Part shown: positions 25,322-34,597 of the stretch, piece after piece
How the letters are laid out: every line of letters begins with the position of its first letter
How positions within the stretch are numbered: the stretch's first letter is position 1
Source of the DNA: Desulfobacterales bacterium
Lineage (GTDB): Bacteria; Desulfobacterota; Desulfobacteria; Desulfobacterales; JADGBH01
DNA length: 54,245 bases
Assembly (NCBI GenBank): GCA_015231595.1
Contig: JADGBH010000025.1
Span: forward strand, 1-54,245
Reading direction: 5' to 3'
Notes under the pieces: generated by a model
The model's database searches: none
Told to the model about the DNA's origin: nothing
Seen by the model: the letters and a program-made list of their open reading frames with translations, nothing else
Program-made: the position numbers and the translations under genes

Positions 25322-26242
25322 TTATTTTAATCCAAATGCAAAAGAAGAATTCAATAATAATATTATTACATATAATGCTCCAGCTACTTCTACTATTTTT
25401 GATTTTTTACTATCAGGATTTAATAAAAAAATAATTTCTGATGCTAAAAATAAAAAATAAACGGATAATATAATTACAAAATATGTTGTATTTAAATTAT
25501 TTGCCAAGTAAAAATAAATAAAAATTATAGCCGATAATAAAGCAATTATTTGATTAACCATTATAGTTTTTGGTATCCCCCAAACTTTTGTGTAGGAATC
25601 AGCGTCTTTATGCTCCCTGTCTTTTGACCATGTTTTTCTGGCAATTTCGTAAGTTACAGTGCATCCTACTACTCCTAATGAAAAAATAATAAAGCTTATT
25701 ATTTCTGAAATTTTAAAATTGGAAATATCGAATCTTTGGGAAAAACCAAATAAAAGAATTATTGGAACTATTAATTGATGGCTTATAAGATATAGGGTCA
25801 TATTGTTATTTAAAAATTCCTTTGCAAAAAATTCAACAAGCATCAAAAGTGACCATATAAGAATTATAATTAATATTACAAATTGTGTAAATCCCAAGTA
25901 TATGGTTATTAAAAATTCTAAACATAATATGCCATAAAGAAGCTTTCGCAAATCAGAAAGAGTTATAACACCTTTACTTAACAATCTGTCAGGATGAGCT
26001 ACTATATCTCTATCATAATCTTTATGCTCATCAAATATTCGCAGAGCAAACATCGATAAAAAAATTACAATAAAACCGAGTAAAGATTGGATTATACTTG
26101 CTTTTTGTTTAGATAAAAAAAGATTTCCAAAACAATAGGCAACATAGTAGATAGCACCAGAATATAGCATTGCCGGAAGAATTGGAAATCTCTCTTTACT
26201 ATATTCGTAATACTTTTGAAATGTGGATAAATTTTGTTCCAT
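25322..26242 (-). CDS. UbiA-family prenyltransferase-like membrane protein
   Basis: A 306-residue protein with about eight hydrophobic segments. The first acidic motif lies in RIFDEHKDYDRD (compare NDxxDxxxD) and the second in SKDREHKDADSYTKVWG (compare DxxxD). Together these would bind Mg-diphosphate of an isoprenoid donor. UbiA enzymes prenylate aromatic rings or form archaeal-type, chlorophyll or menaquinone intermediates; the acceptor is not evident here. It lies 21 bases after the B12/radical SAM gene on the same strand, so the two may work on the same lipid or quinone. The first motif has Asp-Glu where Asn-Asp is usual. Confidence 0.75.
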   Translation of the reverse strand: MEQNLSTFQKYYEYSKERFPILPAMLYSGAIYYVAYCFGNLFLSKQKASIIQSLLGFIVIFLSMFALRIFDEHKDYDRDIVAHPDRLLSKGVITLSDLRKLLYGILCLEFLITIYLGFTQFVILIIILIWSLLMLVEFFAKEFLNNNMTLYLISHQLIVPIILLFGFSQRFDISNFKISEIISFIIFSLGVVGCTVTYEIARKTWSKDREHKDADSYTKVWGIPKTIMVNQIIALLSAIIFIYFYLANNLNTTYFVIILSVYFLFLASEIIFLLNPDSKKSKIVEVAGALYVIILLLNSSFAFGLK

Positions 26243-26263
26243 GTTTTTTTAATCCTCCACTAA

Positions 26264-27619
26264 TTAATCTATTTGATAATTTGCATAAGTTTTTCTGGAT
26301 TTAAAACTCATTATGATTGTCATGAGTCCAATTCTTGGGCTTTTTGTCATCATGAGTATTTTTAATCCTCTCATAATAATATTAAAAGGAGAATAAAACT
26401 GCATACCTGTTTCTTTTACCCATGTTTTTAACTCTTTTGCGTTTAGCTTGTTAAGCTTGTAATGAACACCCATTACAAAATCTTTGTTTATTTTTAACCA
26501 GTCATTTGGAAAATCTTTTAAATAAAGCCTTCCTTCTTTTTCTAATTTCTCAAAAAGCTTTGTTCCGGGTAAAGGCTGCACAATCTGAAGTCTTAATATA
26601 TTAAAATCAATTGTTTTTAAAAATTCAGATGTCTTTTTCAAAACTTCCATATCATCGGAATCATTGCCTACAATCATTTCTCCAACTACCATAATTTTTC
26701 GTTTTTGAGCATTTGCTACGAGCCTTTTATAAGAATCAACTCCATATTTTAGATTTAAAGTCTTATTCATGTCCTTCAATGATGCTGGATTTATAGATTC
26801 AAAGCCTACAAATAATGCTACACATCCGGCTTTCGCTGCTAAATCTAAGGCCTCGATATCGTCAAGAGAATTTACAGAGCCGTATCCCATGAAATATTTC
26901 ATATGGATATTCCCTTTTTCTTTTTCTTCATAAATTCTTTTACAAAGCTCTTTAAATCGCTCTACATCCTTTGGAGTATATCCATACATATTCCCATCTG
27001 AAAAAAATATGGTTTTATATTCCTTTGGTATTTGTTTAAGTTCAGTAATAACATCTTCAACTTCTCTCGTTCTATAAGTTCCGTCATAAAAACGATTTAT
27101 AGCACAGAAATGACAATGAAATGGACAGCCCCTGCTTGTAGAAACTGGTAGAAACGTATATCCCTGTTTAAAAAGCTCTCTCTTTGGAGGCAGAAGATTA
27201 TTTAAAGGCTTTCTTGAACCGATATATTCTTTTTTTAAAGAATTATTTTCATAATCGGCAATAATTTGACCTATCGCTTCTTCACCGTCTCCGATACAAA
27301 CAGCATCGCAAAATTCTTTAGCTTCTTCAGGGCATACTGATACATGAACACCTCCTAAAATAACTTTTTTCCCGTGTTTTCTAAATTCTTGAGCTATTTC
27401 ATACGCCCTGTTTACAGTAGGAGTTGTTGTTGTAATTCCGATTATATCGGCATCCATATTATAATCTATCGCATCAATTTGTTCGTCTATAATCTTGACG
27501 TTCCAATGGGCAGGGACATAAGAAGCAAGATATCCTAACCCAAGGGGATAAATAGTTTTTATATTACGATCAAGTTCTTTATTAGTAAAAAGTGGTTGGA
27601 TTAAAGCTATTTGTGGCAT
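26264..27619 (-). CDS. B12-binding-domain radical SAM protein
   Basis: A 451-residue enzyme. The N-terminal ~140 residues form a cobalamin-binding Rossmann-like domain (YPLGLGYLASY, DIIGITTTTPT, VILGGVHVS, GDGEEA) without the DxHxxG His, as in many class B methylases. The radical SAM cluster motif is C165-x3-C169-x2-C172 (GCPFHCHFC). The barrel then follows with FVGFES and GEMIVGND-like segments. Relatives act on hopanoids, bacteriochlorophyll, phosphonates and lipids. The substrate is unknown, but the adjacent UbiA-like gene suggests an isoprenoid. The kinase gene upstream ends 23 bases before it. Confidence 0.88.
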   Translation of the reverse strand: MPQIALIQPLFTNKELDRNIKTIYPLGLGYLASYVPAHWNVKIIDEQIDAIDYNMDADIIGITTTTPTVNRAYEIAQEFRKHGKKVILGGVHVSVCPEEAKEFCDAVCIGDGEEAIGQIIADYENNSLKKEYIGSRKPLNNLLPPKRELFKQGYTFLPVSTSRGCPFHCHFCAINRFYDGTYRTREVEDVITELKQIPKEYKTIFFSDGNMYGYTPKDVERFKELCKRIYEEKEKGNIHMKYFMGYGSVNSLDDIEALDLAAKAGCVALFVGFESINPASLKDMNKTLNLKYGVDSYKRLVANAQKRKIMVVGEMIVGNDSDDMEVLKKTSEFLKTIDFNILRLQIVQPLPGTKLFEKLEKEGRLYLKDFPNDWLKINKDFVMGVHYKLNKLNAKELKTWVKETGMQFYSPFNIIMRGLKILMMTKSPRIGLMTIIMSFKSRKTYANYQID

Positions 27620-27642
27620 AAGTTTTCCTTTCTTTTTATTGT

Positions 27643-29160
27643 TTAATTTGTTGTTGGAATAAAAATATTAATAGAAGTTCCTTCTCCTTTATTACTTTCT
27701 ATTTTAAAAAAACCATTAGCTTTATCAATAATCATAAAACAGACGTAAAGCCCTAAACCTGTGCCTTTTCCAGGGTCTTTTGTTGTGAAAAAAGGATCAA
27801 AAATATTATTTAAGTTTTCTTTTGGTATCCCTATCCCGTTATCTTTAAAAGTGACTTTCAGCATTTTTGTATTTTTTGATTCAACATAAATGTTTTGAGT
27901 ATATATTTTAATACATCCAGAATTTGAATCACGCACAGCATCACCGGCATTAAGCATTATATTCAAAAAAACCTGTTTTAGCTGATTTGGATCAATACAG
28001 ATATTGTCGTTATCAGCTTTAAGATCCATATTTAATTTTATCTCGGACATTATAGGCTGAATCTTCATTATATCAAGCATTTCATGTATTAACTTGTGGG
28101 CAGATATTTTTGATTCAGGATCGAAAAAAGGCTGTCTTGAAAAGTTAAGCAACTGTTTGATTATAGTATCTATTCTGCTTATTTCTTTTTCAGCTCGATT
28201 TATAAAATCTTCCTTCTCTTTGTCAGTAATATCTTTTTGTTTTAAAAGATCAAGGTAACCAAGAATTATTCCGATTGGATTTCCTATTTCATGGGCGATA
28301 CCAGCTGAAAGCTTTCCGATAGAGGCTAATTTTTCAGCCTGTATGATTTCATTTTGAGCTTTTTTTAGCTCTAAGTTCGCTTTTTCAATTGAAACTAAAG
28401 AATTTTTAAGTCTTTTTTTGTCATCAGATATCCTTTTAATCATCATATTTAATGAACGAGAAAGAATACCAAATTCATTTTCTTCTTTTTCATAAATAAA
28501 ATTAAATGTATCTTCATCTTTATATTCTTCCGCTCTTTTAACTAATTTGTGGATAGGCTTAATAGCTATTTTTACTATGATATATAAAGATAGTATAGTA
28601 AAAACTATCGTGTTTATTGCTATATAAATTAGAGATATTTTTTGCGATGTTCTGAGATGTGAAAAGGTTTTTTCTAATTCAAAGGAGATAATAACTGATC
28701 CGGCAATGTCATTATGAAACAAAATAGGCGATGAGACTATTAAATCTTTTTTTTCTTGCCAAAAAACTCCCCATGTTTTCCCATAAAATAATATATCTGT
28801 TTTGTTATTCATTATGGCAAGATTCGCTGCTCGGAATAAATATTCATAGTTGTTGAAGCTTTTTTTTAAATTGCTAAATAAATAATTTCCTTCTTTATCA
28901 ATTATTAAAGACAGCAGCCTTTCGTTATCAAATTCAAGTATTTTTTCTATATTATTATTAACTATAATTGATCCAGCTTCATCAAAAGTTATAAATGTTT
29001 TTTTTATTATTTCTATTATAAATAATGCTTTTCTGCTCTCTTCCTTTATAAGTTCTTGTCGGGCGATTATGAACATTATAAAATCAGTAAAAAACATAGA
29101 CAGAAAGATTATAAATAATAGATAAACACCTATATTTCTTTTTATGCTGCGTAAATGCAC
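27643..29160 (-). CDS. Membrane sensor histidine kinase
   Basis: A 505-residue kinase. TM1 is at about 12-32, followed by a periplasmic sensor domain and TM2 at about 172-195. A HAMP domain follows ([18 protein letters not shown]). A coiled-coil leads to the HisKA box [16 protein letters not shown] with the phosphoacceptor His. The HATPase_c N box is [14 protein letters not shown], with G1 DNGIGIP and G2 [10 protein letters not shown]. No response-regulator gene is adjacent, so the partner is probably elsewhere. It may be transcribed with the downstream radical SAM and UbiA genes (23-base gap). Confidence 0.93.
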   Translation of the reverse strand: MHLRSIKRNIGVYLLFIIFLSMFFTDFIMFIIARQELIKEESRKALFIIEIIKKTFITFDEAGSIIVNNNIEKILEFDNERLLSLIIDKEGNYLFSNLKKSFNNYEYLFRAANLAIMNNKTDILFYGKTWGVFWQEKKDLIVSSPILFHNDIAGSVIISFELEKTFSHLRTSQKISLIYIAINTIVFTILSLYIIVKIAIKPIHKLVKRAEEYKDEDTFNFIYEKEENEFGILSRSLNMMIKRISDDKKRLKNSLVSIEKANLELKKAQNEIIQAEKLASIGKLSAGIAHEIGNPIGIILGYLDLLKQKDITDKEKEDFINRAEKEISRIDTIIKQLLNFSRQPFFDPESKISAHKLIHEMLDIMKIQPIMSEIKLNMDLKADNDNICIDPNQLKQVFLNIMLNAGDAVRDSNSGCIKIYTQNIYVESKNTKMLKVTFKDNGIGIPKENLNNIFDPFFTTKDPGKGTGLGLYVCFMIIDKANGFFKIESNKGEGTSINIFIPTTN

Positions 29161-29210
29161 ATAGATTACCTAAAGGAATATAATTTTTAAGTCCTATAGG
29201 ACGACAAACA

Positions 29211-29239
29211 ATAGCCCGGCAATGTATTTGCCAGGCTAT
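29211..29239 (-). terminator. Hairpin after the rubrerythrin-like gene
   Basis: ATAGCC-GGCAA pairs with TTGCC-GGCTAT around one C-A mismatch. On the minus strand it follows the stop codon by three bases and is trailed by TTGTTTG, a modest U-rich tail. A palindrome GTCCTATAGGAC lies just beyond (29191-29202). Confidence 0.55.
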
Positions 29240-29242
29240 AAT

Positions 29243-29719
29243 TTAATTTTTAAATTTTAAAAGCTTACTGCTAAGAATTCTTATATGGCTCATTTCTTCT
29301 TTTATTATTTCGTCTAATCTTGTTTTTCCTAAATTCCCTGGAACCATATCCCTCATGCCGATATAAAAAACAATCGAATCTTTTTCAGCAATAATAGCTG
29401 CTTTTAATATGTCTTTAAGAGATGAAGTATCGATTTGTTTTTCAAAAAATACACGAGTATCCGCGAGGGCTTTAAGGTATTGAACAGCCTCTCCGTCAGG
29501 ATCGAAAACAGTGCTTTCTTTTTCATTATCATTGAGGGATGCTCTTAATGATGAAAAAGTTTTAGCATGTATTTCTTCCATACGGGACAGTTCGAGCAGA
29601 AGTTCTTTTTCAGCTTTATCCGAAGCTATTTCCGCTGATTTTTTATAAAAATTTGCCCCATTTTTTTCAACTTGGACTGCCATTTCAAAAATTTCGTCTG
29701 CATTGAAATCATAAGCCAT
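29243..29719 (-). CDS. Rubrerythrin-type ferritin-like diiron protein
   Basis: A 158-residue four-helix-bundle protein. Diiron ligands are visible in the rubrerythrin order: ExxxxxFY (VEKNGANFYKKSAE), ExxH (MEEIHAKTF), E near AEKDSIVFYIGM, and ExxH (EEMSHIRIL). The rubredoxin-type C-terminal domain of classic rubrerythrin is absent. The start is the ATG giving MAYDFNADE, with AAGGGTGA upstream; a GTG three codons earlier is less likely. Such proteins reduce peroxide or sense oxidants in anaerobes. Monocistronic. Confidence 0.88.
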   Translation of the reverse strand: MAYDFNADEIFEMAVQVEKNGANFYKKSAEIASDKAEKELLLELSRMEEIHAKTFSSLRASLNDNEKESTVFDPDGEAVQYLKALADTRVFFEKQIDTSSLKDILKAAIIAEKDSIVFYIGMRDMVPGNLGKTRLDEIIKEEMSHIRILSSKLLKFKN

Positions 29720-29743
29720 TTCATTCACCCTTTCATTTATTTA

Positions 29744-29793
29744 AATTTTTACATAAAGTTTATATTATAATTTTTACATAAAGTTTATATTAT
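29744..29793. repeat. Tandem duplication of a 25-base unit
   Basis: Two perfect copies of a 25-base AT-rich unit (starts AATTTTTACATAAAG, ends ATATTAT), followed by the first bases of a third. It lies between dnaB and the rubrerythrin-like gene and looks like a slippage duplication. Confidence 0.9.
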
Positions 29794-29800
29794 AATTTTT

Positions 29801-31297
29801 TTAGCCTTGCTCCAAAATAGGAGGAACTGATTTAACTGCATTTTCAAATTTTGTAAAACCTCCTAAATAGACTAAGTCTATCTTGCCCATAGGTCCATTT
29901 CTTTGCTTTCCAATTATTATTTCTGCCGCCCCTGAATCTGAATGAAATACTATTTTTTTTTCGTCTTTTTCGTTCAAAAAATTCGGCTTAGCATTTTCTG
30001 GATGTGCTAAAACCTGATTAACCTGAGGTTCTTTTGAGTTATTTTCAGAAGATGTTTCCTTTCTTTTGTAAACCTCTTCTCTATGAATAAAAATAACAAC
30101 ATCAGAGTCTTGTTCAATGGAACCTGATTCTCTAAGATCCGATAATAGAGGCCTTTTATCTGCACGTTCCTCTAATTTTCTATTTAATTGGGAAAGCGCG
30201 ATAACTGGAATATCTAATTCTTTTGCTAATGCTTTTAATGATCTTGATATTTCTGATATTTCAAGATCTCGTCTTTCAACATTAAAACTACTTTTCATAA
30301 GCTGAAGATAATCTACAATTATTATTCCGATATTTTTTTCTAATTTGAGCCTTCTGGCTTTTGCTCGAAGTTCAAGTGAAGAAATCGATGGAGAATCATC
30401 TATATAAATCGGAGAACTGGAAAGTATGCTTGCACCTTCTGTGACACGCGTCCAATTTTCTTCTTGAAAATAACCATTTCTCAAAGCTAACAAATTTATT
30501 CTGCATTCACTGCTAAGCAAACGCATAACTAATTGTTCTTTTGACATTTCAAGAGAAAATATAGCTGCTGGAATATCATGATCAACAGCCGCATTTCTTG
30601 CTATATTTAATGCCAAGGCCGTCTTTCCCATTCCTGGACGTGCAGCCATTATTATAAGATCGGATTTTTGAAACCCAGCTGTCATTTTATCTAAATCATA
30701 AAATCCTGAAGGAACTCCAGTTAATGACCTTTTTTTACCGCATAAATCTTCTAATAGCTTTAAATTACCCGTTAGTATATCATTAACATGGTAAAAAGAT
30801 GGTTTAGCTTTTTTATTGGATATTTCAAATATTGATCTTTCAGCTAAATCAATTACATCTTCTATAGATCCTTTATCCTCATAGCACTTATTTACAACTA
30901 TATGTGAAGTTTGGATTAATTTTCTTAAAACTGCTTTTTCATGAATTATTTTGGCGTAATAAGGAGCATTTACCGCAACTGGAACAGTTTCAAGAAGACC
31001 GGCAAGGTAAACTTGACCTCCAACTTCATCTATTTTACCTTGTTCTTTTAAGCGATTGCTAAGCGTAACAATATCTACCGGTTCATTTTTATGAAATAAT
31101 TCTTTTATAGCAGAAAAAATAGCCATATGAACTGGTTTATAAAAATCTTCAGGCGAAACTATATCGATTATTTCATAAAAAATGTTGTTATCAAGCATCA
31201 CCGCGCTTATAAGCGATTCTTCAGCTTCAAGATTTTGGGGAAGATGTTTATTTACTATATTTTTTTTAATTGGTTTAAAACTTAAAGCATTTTGCAT
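29801..31297 (-). CDS. dnaB: Replicative DNA helicase
   Basis: Hexameric 5'-3' replication-fork helicase, 498 residues from the preferred start (ATG giving MQNALSFKPIKKN). The longest frame would start with a TTG inside rplI. N-terminal DnaB domain LPQNLEAEESLISAVML; RecA-like motor with Walker A ARPGMGKTALALN, PAAIFSLEMSKEQL (H1a), IIIVDYLQLM (Walker B) and SQLNRKLEER, DLRESGSIEQDSDVV (H4). A linker of about 40 residues rich in Glu, Asn and Lys interrupts the C-terminal core. No intein. It is the last gene of the rpsF operon and follows rplI by about 22 bases, as in many bacteria. Confidence 0.97.
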   Translation of the reverse strand: MQNALSFKPIKKNIVNKHLPQNLEAEESLISAVMLDNNIFYEIIDIVSPEDFYKPVHMAIFSAIKELFHKNEPVDIVTLSNRLKEQGKIDEVGGQVYLAGLLETVPVAVNAPYYAKIIHEKAVLRKLIQTSHIVVNKCYEDKGSIEDVIDLAERSIFEISNKKAKPSFYHVNDILTGNLKLLEDLCGKKRSLTGVPSGFYDLDKMTAGFQKSDLIIMAARPGMGKTALALNIARNAAVDHDIPAAIFSLEMSKEQLVMRLLSSECRINLLALRNGYFQEENWTRVTEGASILSSSPIYIDDSPSISSLELRAKARRLKLEKNIGIIIVDYLQLMKSSFNVERRDLEISEISRSLKALAKELDIPVIALSQLNRKLEERADKRPLLSDLRESGSIEQDSDVVIFIHREEVYKRKETSSENNSKEPQVNQVLAHPENAKPNFLNEKDEKKIVFHSDSGAAEIIIGKQRNGPMGKIDLVYLGGFTKFENAVKSVPPILEQG

Positions 31298-31319
31298 ATA
31301 GGTAAGACCTATTTTTTTG

Positions 31320-31766
31320 TTATTCTGATACAACTTCTATAGTTATTGTAGGTTCTATCCCTTTGTAAATTTTTACTGGAATATTATAAATTCCAAGCTT
31401 TTTTATTGGTTCAGGAAGAATTATCATCTTTTTTTCAACTATTTTAATGTTTTGTTTTTCTAATGCTTCAATTATTGCACCGACATTTACAGAACCATAA
31501 AGTCGATCGTCTTCACTAACCTTAGCTCGTATAGTGCACTTAATTCCTTCAAGGGCTTTTCCCATTTCAACTGCTCGTTCTTTTTCCTTTTGTATTTGCA
31601 CATTAAGCTTTTTCTTCTTTTGTTCCATAATTTTTTTGTTATGAATATTAGCTTCTAAAGCCTTACCCATAGGAATAAGATAGTTGCGAGCGTACCCATC
31701 AGCTACCTTTACTTCTGTTCCCACGATACCAAGGGAATCCATTGTTTCTTTTAAAATAACTTTCAT
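31320..31766 (-). CDS. rplI: 50S ribosomal protein L9
   Basis: A 148-residue L9 with the N-terminal rRNA-binding domain MKVILKETMDSLGIVGTEV and VADGYARNYLIPMGKA. A long central helix rich in Lys/Glu and the C-terminal domain (KVSEDDRLYGSVNVGAI) follow. The start is the ATG preceded by GGAGG; the longer frame uses a TTG overlapping that site. It is fourth in the rpsF-rpsR-DUF2232-rplI-dnaB operon. Confidence 0.97.
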   Translation of the reverse strand: MKVILKETMDSLGIVGTEVKVADGYARNYLIPMGKALEANIHNKKIMEQKKKKLNVQIQKEKERAVEMGKALEGIKCTIRAKVSEDDRLYGSVNVGAIIEALEKQNIKIVEKKMIILPEPIKKLGIYNIPVKIYKGIEPTITIEVVSE

Positions 31767-31817
31767 TTTAACCTCCAAAAAGACTGAATATATGTAATAT
31801 ATTTTTTTTATTTAATT

Positions 31818-32765
31818 TTAAACAGAGGGCTCTTTTGAGTTTAGTTTCCTGAAATCAAACCATATATCAAAAATTCCAAGCCCAATTACTACAAGAAGCA
31901 ATATTTGCTGAAGAAGAATTAAGCAATATAACAATGCTTTTAAAGGAGCAGGGAATTCTTTTTTTTCAAAGTAAAAGGATACAATTGCAATCCCTTGAAA
32001 AAAATATATTGTTGATAAAATTATAATACCATTTAAACATACAAAATCTAATGCTTCATTTGGCAATAACAATAAACCGCCGCATATAATAATTCCCCAA
32101 ATTAATTGTTCAGGAGCCATCCATCTATTAAGCTGACCAAAATTTGGAAAAAGTAGATTATTTTTTTTTAATAACGTCCTTGATAAAAGAATATTAATCC
32201 ATGAAGTAAAAATAATAAACGCCAGGATAATTCCTGGTAAAATTCTTACAAATTTATACTTTATGGTTTCTAAGGATGTTTTAATTTCATGAATTGTTTC
32301 TTGAGGCATATCCATTTTTTCATACAAAGCTAAGGTGACTTCAAAATTTTTTCCCATATAGTCGGATATAAGCTTTGTAACCTTAACATTTACAACATTA
32401 GAATAAAGTATAAAACAAAAAAATATGCCTAATGCTACCGATCCTACGCTGTAGACTACGGTTTTTTCAATAGAATATTCTTTTTCATAAAATTCTCCTA
32501 GTAAAAAACCAAGTGACACTAAAGCGGAAAAAACAAAAACATTAAGATAATGACCTTCAAAAATTAAAAAAGTCGTTATAATTGCTACACCTAAAATGGA
32601 AATTACATTTTTTCTTCCAATCTTAATTCTAAAAAAAATAGCAGGAAGAGGAACAAGGAGCAGGCAGAGTATTCCAATTATAGGCATATATGATGAAACA
32701 ACAAAAAGGCCAATTAAATAGGCTATTCCATTAAGTATATCCTTTATTGCTGCTTCTTTTGCCAC
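31818..32765 (-). CDS. DUF2232 (YybS-like) integral membrane protein
   Basis: A 315-residue protein with about eight TM helices and few charged residues outside the loops. It shows the DUF2232/YybS pattern and occupies the place between rpsR and rplI where this family is regularly found in Desulfobacterota and Firmicutes. Function is not established. The middle loop (LISDYMGKNFEVTLALYEK) is the only long soluble stretch, as in relatives. The position in a ribosomal operon suggests co-regulation with translation. Confidence 0.88.
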   Translation of the reverse strand: MAKEAAIKDILNGIAYLIGLFVVSSYMPIIGILCLLLVPLPAIFFRIKIGRKNVISILGVAIITTFLIFEGHYLNVFVFSALVSLGFLLGEFYEKEYSIEKTVVYSVGSVALGIFFCFILYSNVVNVKVTKLISDYMGKNFEVTLALYEKMDMPQETIHEIKTSLETIKYKFVRILPGIILAFIIFTSWINILLSRTLLKKNNLLFPNFGQLNRWMAPEQLIWGIIICGGLLLLPNEALDFVCLNGIIILSTIYFFQGIAIVSFYFEKKEFPAPLKALLYCLILLQQILLLVVIGLGIFDIWFDFRKLNSKEPSV

Positions 32766-32804
32766 GTAAAGCCTATCTCCTTGTTTGATATTTATCGTAA
32801 AATA

Positions 32805-33089
32805 TTAATAATCCATTGAACCAACATAAGGCAGTATAGCTATTAATCTTGCTCGCTTTATTGCTAAAGTAAGTTTTCTTTGGTGTTTAGCACAGGTTCC
32901 TGTAATTCTTCGAGGAATAATTTTACCTCTTTCTGTAATAAAATATCTTAAATTTTTCTCATCTTTATAATCAATTTTAAGGCTTGGTTCTGCACAAAAT
33001 CTACAGACTTTACGGCGATGGTAAAGTCTTCTTTTTTTAAAGAGAATACTTGCTTTATCGTCAGTTTTTTTTCTTCTTGCAAAATACAT
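32805..33089 (-). CDS. rpsR: 30S ribosomal protein S18
   Basis: A 94-residue S18. An N-terminal basic tail leads to the core with [22 protein letters not shown] and [20 protein letters not shown]. The segment KVCRFCAEP contains the CxxC found in the C+ form of S18 that can bind zinc. AAGGA lies upstream of the ATG. It follows rpsF by 31 bases in the operon; S18 pairs with S6 on the 30S platform. Confidence 0.97.
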   Translation of the reverse strand: MYFARRKKTDDKASILFKKRRLYHRRKVCRFCAEPSLKIDYKDEKNLRYFITERGKIIPRRITGTCAKHQRKLTLAIKRARLIAILPYVGSMDY

Positions 33090-33120
33090 ATTAACTTTTT
33101 CCTTCTTATATTAGTAATTT

Positions 33121-33585
33121 TTATTCATCTTCATCTTCATTTTCTTCATCATCATTGTCATAATCTTCGTCTTCTTCATCATCGGAATCCGAAGTATTTT
33201 CATCTTTGTTCTCTTTAGGTTTATCAAGACTATCGCTGTCAGATGTTTCTGTTTTTAGAGAGTCTTCGACTTCTTTTTTTACTTGTTCAATATCAGCTGC
33301 ATCTTGGAGAAGAATAGTTAAAAATCTTATTACTCTATCATCGATTCTTAAATTTCTTTCAAGTTCTGCTACAAGTTTTCCAGGCCCGCAATAATCAAAC
33401 CGAATATAATATCCTCGTAATTTCTTTTTTATTTCATAGGCCAGTTTTCTAAGTCCCCATTCGTCTTTAAAAGCTATAAAGCCTTCAAATTTATCAATTA
33501 GGTTGGTTATTTTATCAACAAGCTTTTCTCTATCGTCATCAGAGACATCAGGATCAATGATTACAATTGTTTCGTATCTTTTCAT
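33121..33585 (-). CDS. rpsF: 30S ribosomal protein S6
   Basis: A 154-residue S6. The core (RYETIVIIDPDVSDDDRE, WGLRKLAYEIKKKLRGYY, ERNLRIDDRVIRFLTILL) is followed by a very acidic tail of about 45 residues dominated by Asp and Glu, longer than in most bacteria (E. coli S6 also has a glutamate tail). AAGGAG precedes the ATG. First gene of its operon, with a hairpin leader upstream. Confidence 0.97.
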   Translation of the reverse strand: MKRYETIVIIDPDVSDDDREKLVDKITNLIDKFEGFIAFKDEWGLRKLAYEIKKKLRGYYIRFDYCGPGKLVAELERNLRIDDRVIRFLTILLQDAADIEQVKKEVEDSLKTETSDSDSLDKPKENKDENTSDSDDEEDEDYDNDDEENEDEDE

Positions 33586-33603
33586 GTTTCTCCTTGTGGT
33601 TTT

Positions 33604-33627
33604 AAGCCCTTATTAAGAGCAAGGGTT
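33604..33627 (-). promoter_or_regulatory. Hairpin in the rpsF leader
   Basis: A CCCTT/AAGGG stem extended by AA/TT pairs lies about 20 bases before rpsF. S6-S18 autoregulatory leaders in other bacteria contain a structured element at this place. The conserved CCG bulge of that motif was not recognised, so the identity is tentative. Confidence 0.3.
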
Positions 33628-33771
33628 ATTATTTTGATTTCACCAAAATTTGTTATAAGTTTATTAAATTAAAATTTTGCTTTCATTACCATTTAAAAAA
33701 ATATGATGTCAAGTTTTAAAAATGAGATGATTTAAGACCTAACCTTTAAAGGTGGCGGTATAATAAGTTTT

Positions 33772-34191
33772 CTATTTTACAAGCATTACCGGGCATTGTG
33801 AAAGAATACCTATTTTATAACTAATGGTTCCCCATCCTTGAGTTGGGTTTGTTAAATCGATTTTGTGGGAGTTTAGTATAATTAAATCAGCTTTACGTTC
33901 TTCAGCAAACTTAATTATTTCTTCAGTTCTATTCCCATACACAATTCTTGTTTCTATATCTATTTCCTTATTAGAATAAGGCGATCTAACTTCATCTAAA
34001 AATTGAAAAGCTGCATTTTCTAATTTCATATAAAATTCTTTCATATCATCAAAACTTGCGTCAGTTATAGTTTCAATAACATGCAAAAGGTATATTTTTC
34101 CTTTAAATACAGATGCCATGTTTACAGCTACTTCAAGTGCATGGACATTTTGTTTTGATAAGTCAGTAGGTACAAGAATATTTTTAAACAT
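33772..34191 (-). CDS. Universal stress protein, single UspA domain
   Basis: A 139-residue UspA fold: start KNILVPTDLSKQNVHALEVA, middle GKIYLLHVIET, and RIVYGNRTEEIIKFAEERKADLIIL. The usual nucleotide-binding G-x2-G-x9-GS motif is replaced by NSHKIDLTNPTQGWGTIS, so it probably belongs to the non-ATP-binding type. Monocistronic, with a GAGAGGATC-type ribosome site before the ATG. Confidence 0.9.
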   Translation of the reverse strand: MFKNILVPTDLSKQNVHALEVAVNMASVFKGKIYLLHVIETITDASFDDMKEFYMKLENAAFQFLDEVRSPYSNKEIDIETRIVYGNRTEEIIKFAEERKADLIILNSHKIDLTNPTQGWGTISYKIGILSQCPVMLVK

Positions 34192-34294
34192 AAGTGATCC
34201 TCTCTAAATTTTTTTATTACAAAATAAATTTAAACTAACTATAGCCATATATAAAAATTTTTTCAAATATAATATTTTTATTTTATGATATAAA

Positions 34295-34379
34295 AAATGA
34301 CATATCATTTCTAATTTTACATAATAAAACTTTAATTATCCTTTATTTTTAGCCTTAATCATCTGAATAATATGTCATT
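34295..34379 (-). repeat. Dispersed intergenic repeat, copy 4 (inverted)
   Basis: About 85 bases bounded by AATGACATAT and its reverse complement ATATGTCATT, so this copy has visible terminal inverted repeats. Internally it carries TTTTTAGCCTTAATC (core, inverted). It is collinear with copy 2 at 3970-4056. Confidence 0.7.
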
Positions 34380-34514
34380 AAATAAGCATAATTATAAAAA
34401 AAGTCTTAATATATGTAAACTCTAATGACATTCCGTAAAAAAAATAGACATACTTTTAATTTTATAATTTCATGAAATCCTCTAAATTTCTAACTATACA
34501 TTAAGCATAACTGA

Positions 34515-34531
34515 ATGGCATAGACATTGCT
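34515..34531 (+). promoter_or_regulatory. Sigma-54 (-24/-12) promoter upstream of the acyl-reductase-like gene
   Basis: ATGGCATAGACATTGCT fits YTGGCACGRNNNTTGCW at TGGCA, R, TTGC and W, with correct ten-base GG-GC spacing. It shares TGGCATAG with the fatty-acid operon promoter. The start site would be near 34542, about 56 bases before the ATG. Confidence 0.72.
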
Positions 34532-34597
34532 GTTATTATAACTCACTCAAACTTAAAATTATAAAGAACTACACCCAAATCAAAATAAGGAGGAAAC

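Larger units (their letters stand above)
34192..34597. other. Intergenic region between usp and the acyl-reductase-like gene
   Basis: AT-rich divergent spacer. It holds repeat copy 4 (34295-34379), a palindrome ATTTCATGAAAT at 34467-34478 and a sigma-54 promoter (34515-34531). No small gene is supported. Confidence 0.5.
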
